DNA from: a virus
IMG/VR virus record: IMGVR_UViG_3300044991_001760
Coordinates: 1 to 35,266 of that record
DNA length: 35,266 nucleotides
Direction: 5' to 3' (one strand)
Every line of letters starts with the position of its first letter. Position 1 is the stretch's first letter. A model generated the notes under the pieces. It saw only the letters and a list, made by a program, of their open reading frames with translations. It ran no database searches and was not told the DNA's origin. Below are positions 15,328 to 24,451 of this stretch, one piece after another. Both the position numbers and the translations under genes were made by a program.

Positions 15328-17755
15328 ATCCTCTGGCTTAAAGCTAACAAGAGATTATAGCAGGTTTTTGTTGGAACAACAAGCTTTTGTTGCTCAGAAA
15401 ACATGTGCTATACTTTTTGGTGAAGAAACCGATTATGATGGCTCCGATGATACATCGAATGATCCTCCATTTAATTCACATCTAAGTGGACAGTTCTATG
15501 CCCATATTAATGTGGATGGTGCTAGAAAAGTTCGTGTCTTTAATAGTGCACAAGAAGCTGCATTAGCAATTCAAAAATATCCTGGTTCTATGATTTATAA
15601 TTTTAAAGGAGATGAAGTCGATCCGAACCAAGTTAAAGTTACAGAATCTGTTCAAAGATTTAATATTTTTGAGGATGAAGCATCTGATTATACAAAAAGT
15701 GAATTAAAGAAAAGAGCACCAGAAGATGAAGGTGGAATTTGGAACTCTCTTGCTAGAGCCATAAGATCAAAAGAAAAAGGTGCAGCCGTTGCTATGGCAA
15801 ACAATAATAGTTTCATAGCCCGTAATTTACAGAATGTACAAAATGCATTAATAGGTATGGGAGCTTTTGGTGCTGATCGTACACCAGAACAAACCATGCA
15901 AGAAAGAGATGCTGAAGTTAAAAAATTACGTGATAAATTAGATGCATATGAAATGGAACAACGTGGTAAAGGCTTTAGAAAAGTAGAAGAGATTCCATTA
16001 TCAGATGAAGAGACAAAAGATGTTCAAACTTTTATAAAACAAAGAAAAGAACAACAAGACGGTGTAGGTCCAATGATGCCAGGTGTAGCAGAAAGAATTG
16101 TTGGATTACCGAGAGAACAGCTAAAAGCATATCAAGATTTTTATAAAACTGCAACGGCATATCAAGGAAAAGCTTTACAAGATTATTATGATCAGAATCC
16201 AGACAAATATTCTACACACGAACCATATATGGACACCAAAACTGCTGTAGCTTTGAAGCCTATATCAAGAAGCGAAGATGAGGGATCATCTATGCCCGGT
16301 CGATTAAAAGGTACATCATTTGATTCTGCTGCGAAACTAGTTGCGGGATTACCAGAAACTGCAGCTATGGTTGCAGCAGGCATTGTTGCCCCAGAACTAG
16401 TTGGTGCTTTAGTTGGTGGAGCAGGAAGAATTGTTCCAACCATAGCCAGAGTATCATCCGGTGCCGCAGCAAAAGCAGCAACAGCACAGGCTATTAATAC
16501 AGCAGTAGGTATTGCAGGAGTAGATAAATTAGCAAACGCAAAAGATGTAGTTCAAGGTGCAGAAGGTGCCGTGATGGCTGCAACTATTGCTGATCCAATT
16601 CTTAGATTAATACGAGAACCAATACCAGGTAGACCAACTAGTAGATATGAATATCAAGCAAAAGAAAGAAAAGAAGCAAAGTACAGAGAAAATGAAAAAA
16701 TTGAAAGAGAAATGAGAACGGGGAGAGTTAATCCCGAACAGACTTCTTCTACTCCAAGTTTTTCTGATGTAGTAGACGGACTAAAAGGAACAGTAAAAAA
16801 AGCTGGAACAGAGTTAGTAAATTGGATGAAACCAGGAACTTCTGTTCAACCTAGAGCATCAACACCAAAACGAACATATAGTCAAGTTTTGGCTGATACT
16901 AAGTATGCAACCCGACAAGCAGCAAAAGATATTTCTACTGGAGTGAAAGAAACAGGAGCAGCAAAAACTGCAGCACAATTAGCTGCTGTCACTGCACAAG
17001 CTGTACCAGCTGTTGTACCAGACATATCAACTCCACCTGCTATTAGAGCATCAGCACCGGATGTTTGGAAACCAACACGTAATATGGATCTAATGGTTTC
17101 GGAGCCAGCTAAAGCACCTAGATCAAACGCAAATCCCGAACCAGTTAGTGTTACACCCAAAGGAGAAGTAATTAAAGTTACTCCAACTCCAGAACCTGTT
17201 GATCGTAAGTCTATTGATGCTTTTGTAAAGTCTTTACTTCCTTCAGCAGCTAATAGAACGACATCAACACAACCCACTACTAACGTACCACCACCAACAG
17301 CATCGCCTTCAACACCAAGCGATACACCCACAACTCAGGTACCATCTGCTGTAACTGATACAACGACAGCACCAACAACAGTTCCAGCACCAGCAACCTC
17401 AACAACAACAGCACCATCTACATCAACAGTACCTGTAACTGCACCAACAGTTGCTCCAACAATTGCACCAACAGTAACTCCAGACATAGCTCCAGTAACT
17501 GATCCTATAGTAAATAAGATTGTCAACACTCTTATAGCAGCAGCAGCTATCGGAGGTGGTTCCAAATTACTTCCTGGCAAGAAGGGTGGCGGTGGAGGCG
17601 GCGGAGGTGGCGGTGCAGGTGGGCGTATCGGTGGTGACCCAGCAGAACGCGAAGAACTTAAACGCCAAAAGCAAGAAACGGATGCTCAAGCAAAAAATTG
17701 GGATCTTATGATGAAAAATATTTGGGGAAAGAATGTAGAAACCTTGACTAAATAA
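15299..17755 (+). CDS. Large virion-type protein with capsid-targeting-like N-terminus
   Basis: An 818-residue protein, no named family. MKNFNQLVNE|SS resembles a T4 capsid-targeting peptide with a prohead-protease site after VNE. Next come a charged coiled region (about 180-300), a hydrophobic Ala/Gly/Val segment (345-410, PETAAMVAAGIVAPELVGALV) that could interact with a membrane, a basic helical stretch (435-470), then a Pro/Thr/Ala-rich linker (about 630-740, many TAPT/APT units), a run of ten glycines (near 765) and a charged C-terminal helix. Layout suggests a flexible head-internal or injected protein. First large gene of the late block. Confidence 0.75.
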   Translation: MKNFNQLVNESSGLKLTRDYSRFLLEQQAFVAQKTCAILFGEETDYDGSDDTSNDPPFNSHLSGQFYAHINVDGARKVRVFNSAQEAALAIQKYPGSMIYNFKGDEVDPNQVKVTESVQRFNIFEDEASDYTKSELKKRAPEDEGGIWNSLARAIRSKEKGAAVAMANNNSFIARNLQNVQNALIGMGAFGADRTPEQTMQERDAEVKKLRDKLDAYEMEQRGKGFRKVEEIPLSDEETKDVQTFIKQRKEQQDGVGPMMPGVAERIVGLPREQLKAYQDFYKTATAYQGKALQDYYDQNPDKYSTHEPYMDTKTAVALKPISRSEDEGSSMPGRLKGTSFDSAAKLVAGLPETAAMVAAGIVAPELVGALVGGAGRIVPTIARVSSGAAAKAATAQAINTAVGIAGVDKLANAKDVVQGAEGAVMAATIADPILRLIREPIPGRPTSRYEYQAKERKEAKYRENEKIEREMRTGRVNPEQTSSTPSFSDVVDGLKGTVKKAGTELVNWMKPGTSVQPRASTPKRTYSQVLADTKYATRQAAKDISTGVKETGAAKTAAQLAAVTAQAVPAVVPDISTPPAIRASAPDVWKPTRNMDLMVSEPAKAPRSNANPEPVSVTPKGEVIKVTPTPEPVDRKSIDAFVKSLLPSAANRTTSTQPTTNVPPPTASPSTPSDTPTTQVPSAVTDTTTAPTTVPAPATSTTTAPSTSTVPVTAPTVAPTIAPTVTPDIAPVTDPIVNKIVNTLIAAAAIGGGSKLLPGKKGGGGGGGGGGAGGRIGGDPAEREELKRQKQETDAQAKNWDLMMKNIWGKNVETLTK

Positions 17756-17756
17756 G

Positions 17757-17785
17757 TTGTAATGTTACGTGTGTTTTGCTATAAT
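17757..17785 (+). promoter_or_regulatory. Sigma70-like promoter with extended -10
   Basis: TTGTAA (17757-17762), 17-base spacer, TATAAT (17780-17785) preceded by TGC. The predicted start near 17792 leaves about 4 bases before the GTG at 17796. It gives an early-type promoter inside a late block. Confidence 0.65.
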
Positions 17786-17795
17786 AGAGATACAA

Positions 17796-18470
17796 GTGTT
17801 ACCTGTTAAAAAATTTATACATAATCGTTTAGATATTAATGGTAGTCTTCAGGAAGAAACAACTCGAACTGGTCGCTCTTATAGCACACCAGAAGGGGTA
17901 TTTCCATCTGTGACTACTGTTGTTGGTTTTGAAAAACAAAAGTTTTTTGCTAAATGGCGAGCAAATAATGCAACTGAAAGTGTGCGTGTAACTACACGAG
18001 GAACAGATTTTCATGGTATTATTGAAGACTACATGAATAATAAAGAGATTGACTTTGATAAAATAATGCCTAATATGGTAGATATTTTTATTAAAATTCA
18101 ACCTTTGTTACACAGAATTGATAATATAAGATTACTTGAAGCTCCTCTCTGGTCATCTTTACTGGGTTTAGCCGGAAGAACAGATTGTATTGCTGATTTT
18201 GATGGTGAGTTATCTATTATCGATTTTAAAGCAAGCACCAAAACCAAAAGATCACAAGACATTGAAAATTACTTTCTACAAGCAACAGCCTATGCTATGA
18301 TGCTACAAGAAAGAACCTCAATTAAAGTAAATAAATTTTCTATTTTAATTGCGTGTGAAAATGGAAGTAGTCAAGTCTTTGAAGGCAAACCGATTACTTA
18401 TGTTAAAAAATTAAAAGAAATTATAGATCGATATAAGGAACATCAATATGTACAGAACCAGAATAGTTGA
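17796..18470 (+). CDS. PD-(D/E)XK nuclease (RecB/Cas4-like)
   Basis: A 224-residue nuclease of the PD-(D/E)XK superfamily. E78 (GTDFHGIIEDY), E115 and D130 (LLGLAGRTDCIADFDG), then the core IIDFKAST with D143 and K145, and the following Q-x3-Y motif (FLQATAYAMML) typical of RecB/Cas4-type exonucleases. Similar proteins occur in T4-like marine phages, probably for DNA processing. The open frame reaches back to 17769, but those residues fall on the promoter; GTG at 17796 is the preferred start. The 3' end overlaps the next gene by 23 bases. No Fe-S cysteine cluster is seen, unlike Cas4. Confidence 0.85.
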   Translation: MLPVKKFIHNRLDINGSLQEETTRTGRSYSTPEGVFPSVTTVVGFEKQKFFAKWRANNATESVRVTTRGTDFHGIIEDYMNNKEIDFDKIMPNMVDIFIKIQPLLHRIDNIRLLEAPLWSSLLGLAGRTDCIADFDGELSIIDFKASTKTKRSQDIENYFLQATAYAMMLQERTSIKVNKFSILIACENGSSQVFEGKPITYVKKLKEIIDRYKEHQYVQNQNS

Positions 18471-19080
18471 GATAGAAGAACGGGTCAATAAAAAGAACAC
18501 CAAACTTTGGTTCATGATGAATGAAAATTCTCGTGCACCTTTACATAGACAACAATTCGTTACTGAAAATGGTGGACTATTCTACCAAAATGACAGAGGC
18601 GATTGGATGTGGAAAAATGACTTTATCGTCAAGAATGGTTACTGGCTACGTAAACGTGAAACTGGTAAAGAAGTCTTTTTTGAAAATATGAGTGAATTTT
18701 GCCGGTTACATGACTTGTCTATAGTTAAGATATGTGAGGTCATGAATGGCAAGCGTAAGAGTTATAAGGACTGGGAAGCAGTAGAAGTTCGTCCTGTAAA
18801 AGACGGTCCAGGGGGCAAAAAGAACGTCGGAGAAAACCCAGAAAACCGCCCTAAATTTGAAACAGTTACACAAACTGCGATCTTTAAAAACTGGAAAACC
18901 AATGAAATTGTATTGGTAACTAACATTCCCCAGTTTGCTGCTAAAATCAACGGTCAAGAGAAAGAACTATACCAAGTAGCCCGAGGACAGAAAAAATTCT
19001 ATAAAGAATGGACATTGGCTACCTCGACTACGCCACCTACATGTATGCTTCCTAAAAAAGCTCCCAAGAAGGAATCCTAA
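18448..19080 (+). CDS. Protein with two NUMOD/IENR-like DNA-binding repeats
   Basis: A 210-residue basic protein. Two copies of a homing-endonuclease-type module are visible: TGKEVFFENMSEFCRLHDLS...VMNGKRKSYKDW (about 71-109) and TNEIVLVTNIPQFAAKINGQ...VARGQKKFYKEW (about 150-190). Each shows strand, helix, turn, recognition helix and a closing G-K-x-K-x-(Y)-x-x-W, as in NUMOD1/IENR1 modules that read DNA in intron endonucleases. No GIY-YIG or HNH nuclease core is present. AAGGA stands 8 bases before the ATG. It could target DNA for the overlapping PD-(D/E)XK gene or act as a regulator. Confidence 0.7.
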   Translation: MYRTRIVEIEERVNKKNTKLWFMMNENSRAPLHRQQFVTENGGLFYQNDRGDWMWKNDFIVKNGYWLRKRETGKEVFFENMSEFCRLHDLSIVKICEVMNGKRKSYKDWEAVEVRPVKDGPGGKKNVGENPENRPKFETVTQTAIFKNWKTNEIVLVTNIPQFAAKINGQEKELYQVARGQKKFYKEWTLATSTTPPTCMLPKKAPKKES

Positions 19081-19083
19081 ATA
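19076..19083 (+). promoter_or_regulatory. Late-type promoter CCTAAATA
   Basis: Nine bases separate the box from the ATG at 19093, with no Shine-Dalgarno site between. It overlaps the stop codon of the preceding gene, so some of the match could be chance. Confidence 0.45.
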
Positions 19084-19092
19084 TTATGACAA

Positions 19093-21462
19093 ATGGATTT
19101 CAAACATAAATTATTAAAATACATTGCTGAAGCCACTGGACCTGCTAATCCTAAAACAGGACAGAGCATTCGCAAAGAAACTAAAATGAGTAGTTCGGGC
19201 TCCAGCAAAGCCCGTGACGCCGCACGCAAAAGAGCTGAACGGCAGAATGCACCGAAAAAGGAACAACTTCCTTCTGCTGAATTAATTAAGCAGATTATTG
19301 CTGTCAAAACCACTGATGGTAAAACAGAACTAATTTATAAAGATTCGTTTAATAATGGTTACCACGAAGTTCTGAATCCAGAAAAAGATTTATCAATCGA
19401 AGATGCCAAGGGACTTACTAAAGATCCGGCATTCACCCAAACACAAGCTTCACAACAATTATTTGGTGACCTTACTAAAAAGGCAGAATCCAAAGAAAGA
19501 AAACGTGCAGCGTCTGAAACTAGTGGTAAAGCTGACGGTGAACAAGACGCTGAAGATTTAGGTCCAGAAGTAGAAAAGAAGAAATTCATTAAACCCAAGA
19601 AAATGGGTATGCAAGATTTATTGGCAAGCATGGGTACAATGGATGGTACTCAACTTGGGTCAATTCCATTTGATTTGCGTCAAGAATTTTTTATGCAGAA
19701 TCGTGATCCAATGGCAGCAAAGGATTTTGATGCATTAACATATGAGTCTGTTGCAACTAAATTTGGTATCAGTGAAGTAGATATCCCATATAATGAGCAA
19801 GTTAAAAATGCTCTTATTATGGTTGCTCGCTTAAAAGCTGGAGCATCAGATTCTGAATTAACCTTTGTAACTAATCTTAAAAATGGATCATTCACTCAAT
19901 TTGGTAGAGAGGCATTTGAACAAGCAAAGAAAATTCTTTCTAAGGTTGGTGATGAATGCATTCAAATGATGGTATCAGCATCAGAAGCTGGTCTTGCTGG
20001 TATTTCTGCTGAAGGTAAAACAGATTTTAAATGCGGTAATGTTAAATTTGCTGTGAATTCACAGGGTGAAATTTCTCTATCCAGTGGTGATATGACACAA
20101 CTAGGAAAAGGAATAAAGAAAACCATTCAGCGTAGTTTGATTCAAACCATGCAAGACGCTAGTCTTGCCGCTAAAGACCCAATCTATAATACAGCGATCA
20201 ACCAAGTTAATGATATTATGGCTAGTTCTGCTACTGCTTTGATGAGTGATGAATCATTTGCACAAGCAACTAAAGATCCTTCTGTTCTAGCATTCATGCA
20301 ATCAGAACCAGTGATGAGTCCAACTGGTGAAAATCTTGGACCAATGGCTTTTCCAACCGGAGAAATCAATCCTGCGATTTCCTTCAAGCAATTTGAAGAT
20401 AACATGACTCGCACTGTAGATAAATTTATTGCACAAGAAAAAAATAATAAAGCACCTTTTATGCAATCATTGATAAAAAATACTATTATGAATCACTTGC
20501 GTGGTGATGGTTCTGTTGATCCAGAATCAGCCCCATCACATTTGGTAACTAATAATGGTATATTCCCAATGAGTGATGATTACTTTGCAAAGATTGCTGC
20601 AAATAGTGATATTACCATAGAAAAAACTAATAAATCATATTTTAATAAATCAAGTGAAATCAATAAGTATAGTGTTGTAGTTGAACAGGCTGAAGTATTA
20701 GATCCATATCAACAAATTAGAGACATGATTGCTGGTATGTTAGTTCCTACTGGAAATTCGCCAATCGAAGTATTATCTAATACTTTAAACAAAAATTATA
20801 ACTTTGATATGAATGTTAGTTTGTTGCCTGGTATCAAACCAAATGAAATTCATGGCGTAGAATACAATCTTTTAAGTGTTCACGGTAAACGATACAAAAT
20901 TCCTGTACTAAGAGATCAGGAACTGGTTGCAGCTAGCTTCGAAGAAAGCTATGTTGCAGCTAATAGTATTTTGCTTGAGAGTTTAACAAATGATGATGTT
21001 ATTCGTGCTCTATATGAAACGAACCTAATCAGTTATGATGATGCAGAATGTATTGTATATTCTCGTTATAATGACATGACAGTAGCACAACCAGTATTAG
21101 TTCCCATTTTACAAAGACTTGCTGAAAGTATTCATAGAGATCCATCTCTCATTCAAATTTGTAAAACTAATTTGATTGAAGCAAAGGAACGTGATAGAGA
21201 TTATAAGCGCGAATATAAATTGTTTCACAGTAAACCCTCACAGATTAAAAATCGAACTGCCCGTACAACTGCTCGCAGAAGAGCGATTAAAAAAGGTAAA
21301 GTCCGTATCGGTGATAATAAAGATATAGATCACAAGAAGCCATTACGTAATGGTGGAAGCAATAAAGAGAGTAATCTACGTGTTAGAGATCGAAGCGCAA
21401 ATCGATCCGATAATGGTAAATATAAAGGACAGGCTCCAGATAAGCCACGCACAGACAAATGA
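19093..21462 (+). CDS. Large virion-type protein with C-terminal HNH domain and capsid-targeting-like start
   Basis: A 789-residue protein. It opens MDFKHKLLKYIAE|A, almost the same ending as T4 internal proteins (FIAEA), so prohead-protease cleavage after E13 and packaging in the head are predicted. The middle is long, Ala/Gln/Met-rich and unrecognised. The C-terminus (about 695-789) is a nuclease module: KEYDY-like RDYKREYKLFHSKPSQ, a basic Arg-rich helix, GDNKDIDHKKPLRNGG (HNH His) and SNLRVRDRSANRSD (HNH Asn). As a free small protein this module is common in phages; here it is fused to a large packaged-type body. A nuclease carried in the head and delivered to the cell is a fair inference. 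Confidence 0.78.
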   Translation: MDFKHKLLKYIAEATGPANPKTGQSIRKETKMSSSGSSKARDAARKRAERQNAPKKEQLPSAELIKQIIAVKTTDGKTELIYKDSFNNGYHEVLNPEKDLSIEDAKGLTKDPAFTQTQASQQLFGDLTKKAESKERKRAASETSGKADGEQDAEDLGPEVEKKKFIKPKKMGMQDLLASMGTMDGTQLGSIPFDLRQEFFMQNRDPMAAKDFDALTYESVATKFGISEVDIPYNEQVKNALIMVARLKAGASDSELTFVTNLKNGSFTQFGREAFEQAKKILSKVGDECIQMMVSASEAGLAGISAEGKTDFKCGNVKFAVNSQGEISLSSGDMTQLGKGIKKTIQRSLIQTMQDASLAAKDPIYNTAINQVNDIMASSATALMSDESFAQATKDPSVLAFMQSEPVMSPTGENLGPMAFPTGEINPAISFKQFEDNMTRTVDKFIAQEKNNKAPFMQSLIKNTIMNHLRGDGSVDPESAPSHLVTNNGIFPMSDDYFAKIAANSDITIEKTNKSYFNKSSEINKYSVVVEQAEVLDPYQQIRDMIAGMLVPTGNSPIEVLSNTLNKNYNFDMNVSLLPGIKPNEIHGVEYNLLSVHGKRYKIPVLRDQELVAASFEESYVAANSILLESLTNDDVIRALYETNLISYDDAECIVYSRYNDMTVAQPVLVPILQRLAESIHRDPSLIQICKTNLIEAKERDRDYKREYKLFHSKPSQIKNRTARTTARRRAIKKGKVRIGDNKDIDHKKPLRNGGSNKESNLRVRDRSANRSDNGKYKGQAPDKPRTDK

Positions 21463-22490
21463 ATTTTAAACGTGCTTTAAAAGAATTAATTTTAGAGAAA
21501 GTCTTTAGTTCTGTTGATACAAACAAACTCAAAGACCGTTATGACGTAAATGGTAAAAAACTTGGAAAATGCAGCGAAGGAAAACCAGGATCAGCATTTA
21601 ATGTTTGTATTGATAAAGAAAAAGCAGAATCACTTGGTAAAAAAGGTATTGCTAAATTTGTAAAAAGAAAACAATTAGCAACCAAGAAAACAAAGACTGA
21701 TAAGAAATCCAAAGTAGAAGAATCATTTACACCAGATATCTTTGTTGTAGAAAATTTTGGTGGAACTAAAATTGGTTATCCAACTGTAACTCCAGCAGAT
21801 GCAGAAGCATATGATATTTTTATTACCAAAAATGGACAGCTCTTTGAAGTAAATGACATCAATGATAATGATGGTATCATTACAATGGATATCAAATATC
21901 ATAATGGAATCAATGAAGGTTATGATGACTGCATTGAAATTAAAATGAATGAAGAATTTGGATTAGTTGGCGAAGGTAGATCTAATTTTATTAATGAGTA
22001 TGGTGAACTAGAAGAAGCTTCCCAGATGGCTGGTAAAAAAGTTAAGCTCAATAAAATTATGCGTGGTGATGTAAAGAAATACAAAGTTTACACCAAGAAT
22101 GATAAAGGTAATGTTGTTAAAGTAAACTTTGGTGATCCCAATATGGAGATTAAACGAGATGATCCTGCACGACGAAAGAATTTTCGTGCCAGACATAACT
22201 GTGAAGATCCAGGACCAAAATGGAAAGCCAACTATTGGGCTTGTAAAACTTGGAGTACAAAATCAGTATCATCTATGTTAAAAGAAGAAACAGACTCAAC
22301 CATTACCAAAGAGTATAAAAATAAAAAAGGTAAATGGAATAAAGTAGCTGAAAACTTTATGAATAGCATATCTACCAATAATTTATTAACTGAGTCGATA
22401 GCCATTAAACAGATAGAAAATACACTAGATGTTAATAAAATTGGGGTAAATCAGTCAATCGCTTATCTGAAGCAGTTTTTCTGCAAATAA
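21459..22490 (+). CDS. Virion-type protein with GDPNMxIKRDDPARRKxFRARH domain
   Basis: A 343-residue protein overlapping the previous stop by 4 bases (ATGA). The N-terminus MNFKRALKELILE|K fits the capsid-targeting pattern. A first small domain (about 20-65, KLKDRYDVNGKKLGKCSEGK...FNVCIDKEKAE) has two Cys. The region near 200-262 (KVYTKNDKGNVVKVNFGDP, RRKNFRARHNCEDPGPKW, YWACKTW) matches a motif I recall from many T4-like marine phages, often in virion-associated proteins, with paired Cys. No enzyme class is known to me. The last 30 residues are hydrophobic/helical. Confidence 0.78.
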   Translation: MNFKRALKELILEKVFSSVDTNKLKDRYDVNGKKLGKCSEGKPGSAFNVCIDKEKAESLGKKGIAKFVKRKQLATKKTKTDKKSKVEESFTPDIFVVENFGGTKIGYPTVTPADAEAYDIFITKNGQLFEVNDINDNDGIITMDIKYHNGINEGYDDCIEIKMNEEFGLVGEGRSNFINEYGELEEASQMAGKKVKLNKIMRGDVKKYKVYTKNDKGNVVKVNFGDPNMEIKRDDPARRKNFRARHNCEDPGPKWKANYWACKTWSTKSVSSMLKEETDSTITKEYKNKKGKWNKVAENFMNSISTNNLLTESIAIKQIENTLDVNKIGVNQSIAYLKQFFCK

Positions 22491-22493
22491 ATA
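22486..22493 (+). promoter_or_regulatory. Late-type promoter AATAAATA with Shine-Dalgarno leader
   Basis: The box is 13 bases upstream of the ATG at 22507, with AGGA between. Unlike the leaderless sites, this gene gets a short leader with a ribosome site. Confidence 0.55.
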
Positions 22494-22506
22494 GAATAGG
22501 AATCAA

Positions 22507-23031
22507 ATGAAATTTAAAGACCTTCGCAAAAAAATACAAAAACTCGTAGAATACTCAGGTGAAAGTTCAGAAGGCGGAAGCATACAGGGAGGCGACCCAC
22601 GCGGTGGACGTGTCTCTGCGTTGTCTGACTTCGGTACTCACCGTATTGAGCACGAAGCGATGCTTGACCGCATTAATGCATTCTTACACGCATATAGCGG
22701 TAAAGAGTTCCTAGACCCAGATGGTGCAATTAATATCATCAAAACCAAACTTAATATTATTGGCTTTGATTTTAAACCAATGAAACTCGCACCTGGAATG
22801 AACATTGTAAAGTTATACCAATACGGTGCTCCTGGTATGGGTGTCTTTGGTGTATCAAAAGACTTAAAGTGGGATGGAACAAAAGATAGTTTCAGTGCCA
22901 CATCCGGTATCGATCCAGATTTTGACTACAACCTAGTAATCAACGTCACCAAAACCCCAAGCTATCTTATCAAATTTGATATGAAAGTTGTACGTGGAGG
23001 CGAAGAAGTTGACTGCGGTTGCGAAAATTAA
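22507..23031 (+). CDS. Unknown virion-type protein with capsid-targeting-like start
   Basis: A 174-residue protein starting MKFKDLRKKIQKLVE|YSGE, again fitting [IL]-x-E cleavage. A Gly/Ser-rich linker (about 18-35) follows and then an ordered domain: IEHEAMLDRINAFLHAYSGKEFLDPDGAI (helices) and a beta-rich C-terminus ending CGCEN. The 5' third is clearly richer in G+C than the surrounding sequence. No family recognised. The end overlaps the next gene. Confidence 0.75.
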   Translation: MKFKDLRKKIQKLVEYSGESSEGGSIQGGDPRGGRVSALSDFGTHRIEHEAMLDRINAFLHAYSGKEFLDPDGAINIIKTKLNIIGFDFKPMKLAPGMNIVKLYQYGAPGMGVFGVSKDLKWDGTKDSFSATSGIDPDFDYNLVINVTKTPSYLIKFDMKVVRGGEEVDCGCEN

Positions 23032-23440
23032 AGTAAAAATCAAAGTGATCAATGACGAAGATGATGATGCTTTCTTAATTTTTGCCAAGAAACATTATTT
23101 TAATCCACATTGTACCTCAAACAGTGAATTCTTTGAAGATCTCAAAAGAATAAAATATGTGAAGCGATTGTTATTTCGCTTTCATAAAGCACGAAGTTTG
23201 AAGTCCATTAAGGAACGTCTTATCATTAATCACTTAATTGTTTTGAGAAATGTTTTTGGTGATCAACCAGCTGCCGAGATGTTATTTCTGAAGCATGAAA
23301 CTAAATTTCATAGTTACCTAAAAAGTTTTTTAGTATTCTTAAATTTTAAACTAACACCTATTGTAAATGTCGATTATCCACAGTTATCATGTGATCCAAG
23401 AATTGATAGAAAATTATCACTAATCACGGAAAAACAATGA
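23009..23440 (+). CDS. Unknown phage protein (DUF7207-like)
   Basis: About 143 residues from a TTG at 23009 that has GGAGG 8 bases upstream; the frame is open to 22988, and no ATG fits. The central part IKERLIINHLIVLRNVFGDQPAAEMLFLKHE...YLKSFLVFLNFKL resembles a small helical family I recall from T4-like phages as DUF7207; no function is known. It lies between two virion-type genes and overlaps the next by 4 bases (ATGA), so a structural or assembly role is likely. Confidence 0.75.
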   Translation: MTAVAKIKVKIKVINDEDDDAFLIFAKKHYFNPHCTSNSEFFEDLKRIKYVKRLLFRFHKARSLKSIKERLIINHLIVLRNVFGDQPAAEMLFLKHETKFHSYLKSFLVFLNFKLTPIVNVDYPQLSCDPRIDRKLSLITEKQ

Positions 23441-24240
23441 ATCCATTAAATCTTATAATCCAACCATCAACAGTATACCATTTTGCTGAATTATTGAATA
23501 AACCATTCAATCAATACTCTGCATACACTTCAGGTCTTATTGATAACAATGGTCAGATTACTAAGAAGAATGGTAGCATGGACGGTCTAGAGTACATTGC
23601 TATTCGAGTTAAATCTTTTCTCAAAGACCTTATGCCAGGTTCTACAAAATTCTTTTTACAGAGTTTATCGGGAACCTTGAAGTTGTTTAACGAAGAGTTA
23701 AACCAAATGGGTATTGATAGAGATTCTGCAAATATGGTTTTGGAATGCTACCTTTTAGGTATCACAGAAGGTAAAGTCAGTTACCTGGATTACTTATTAG
23801 AAGAAGCTCAAGTAAGATATATCACTGAAGAGATGAGTGCAGGTGCTGCAGGTGGTATGGGCTCTCCTGCACATACGGATCTGCAAGGTGGTATTGGTGG
23901 GATTGATCGCCCTATGGGATTAATGTTCAGACGGAAGAAAAAACGACGTAATAAATCTTCTGAGATTGTTGAAGCTAATATGGAAGCCCCACAACAAAAG
24001 GCCAACCCTTATCTTCCGATTCAGGTTGACCCTTTGTATTATGATGAACTAACTAGATCTCTTGCACCGGGTGGTGAACTTGATTTTGATCAAATTACTA
24101 CACCAGAATTACAAAAATACTTAAAACGTCTTGGTGAGAGATCAAAGAGCAAAACTGTATATGTGGTTGGTAATAATACACAACCACCTATGCAACTAAA
24201 TCTCAATCGCTCAAGAAAGTCTTCGAAGAAATCCTCGTAG
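23437..24240 (+). CDS. Unknown virion-type protein
   Basis: A 267-residue protein, unrecognised. MNPLNLIIQPSTVYHFAELLNKPF starts a helical domain (1-125); a Gly/Ala-rich linker (136-155) leads to a very basic patch (RRKKKRRNKSS, about 166-176), and the C-terminus is Ser/Arg/Lys-rich (RSRKSSKKSS). The basic patches suggest contact with DNA, as for head-internal proteins. It overlaps the DUF7207-like gene by 4 bases and the convergent gene at 24203 by 38. Confidence 0.72.
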   Translation: MNPLNLIIQPSTVYHFAELLNKPFNQYSAYTSGLIDNNGQITKKNGSMDGLEYIAIRVKSFLKDLMPGSTKFFLQSLSGTLKLFNEELNQMGIDRDSANMVLECYLLGITEGKVSYLDYLLEEAQVRYITEEMSAGAAGGMGSPAHTDLQGGIGGIDRPMGLMFRRKKKRRNKSSEIVEANMEAPQQKANPYLPIQVDPLYYDELTRSLAPGGELDFDQITTPELQKYLKRLGERSKSKTVYVVGNNTQPPMQLNLNRSRKSSKKSS

Positions 24241-24451
24241 ACTCTTGGTAAAGTGGATGACCAGATAGATACGATTGAGTACTTAAATTACTCTTCTCTT
24301 TCTCTATAATATCTTTGTGGCAATCATTATACCCTTGTTGGTATTCTTCCTGAAGACTTTTGAGTTCATTTGGGAGTGTTCGAATCCCACGACCAGTGAT
24401 ACGATCATCCCAACCCTCACGATATAACTTTCCTGGAATGTAATCTATCAT
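24203..24451 (-). CDS. Small unknown protein
   Basis: An 82-residue protein. The first 50 residues (GKLYREGWDDRITGRGIRTLP, YQQGYNDCHKDI) look like a compact helical unit with two G-W/Y-xD repeats of the kind found in small phage early proteins; function unknown. The ATG overlaps the preceding stop by 4 bases, so it ends a leftward operon that begins at 25672. Confidence 0.65.
   Translation of the reverse strand: MIDYIPGKLYREGWDDRITGRGIRTLPNELKSLQEEYQQGYNDCHKDIIEKEKSNLSTQSYLSGHPLYQESTRISSKTFLSD

Noticed and set aside
17749-17756. ACTAAATA late-type box at the end of the 15299 gene
   Set aside because: It is just the codons for T-K-stop; the functional-looking promoter for the next gene is the TTGTAA/TATAAT pair.
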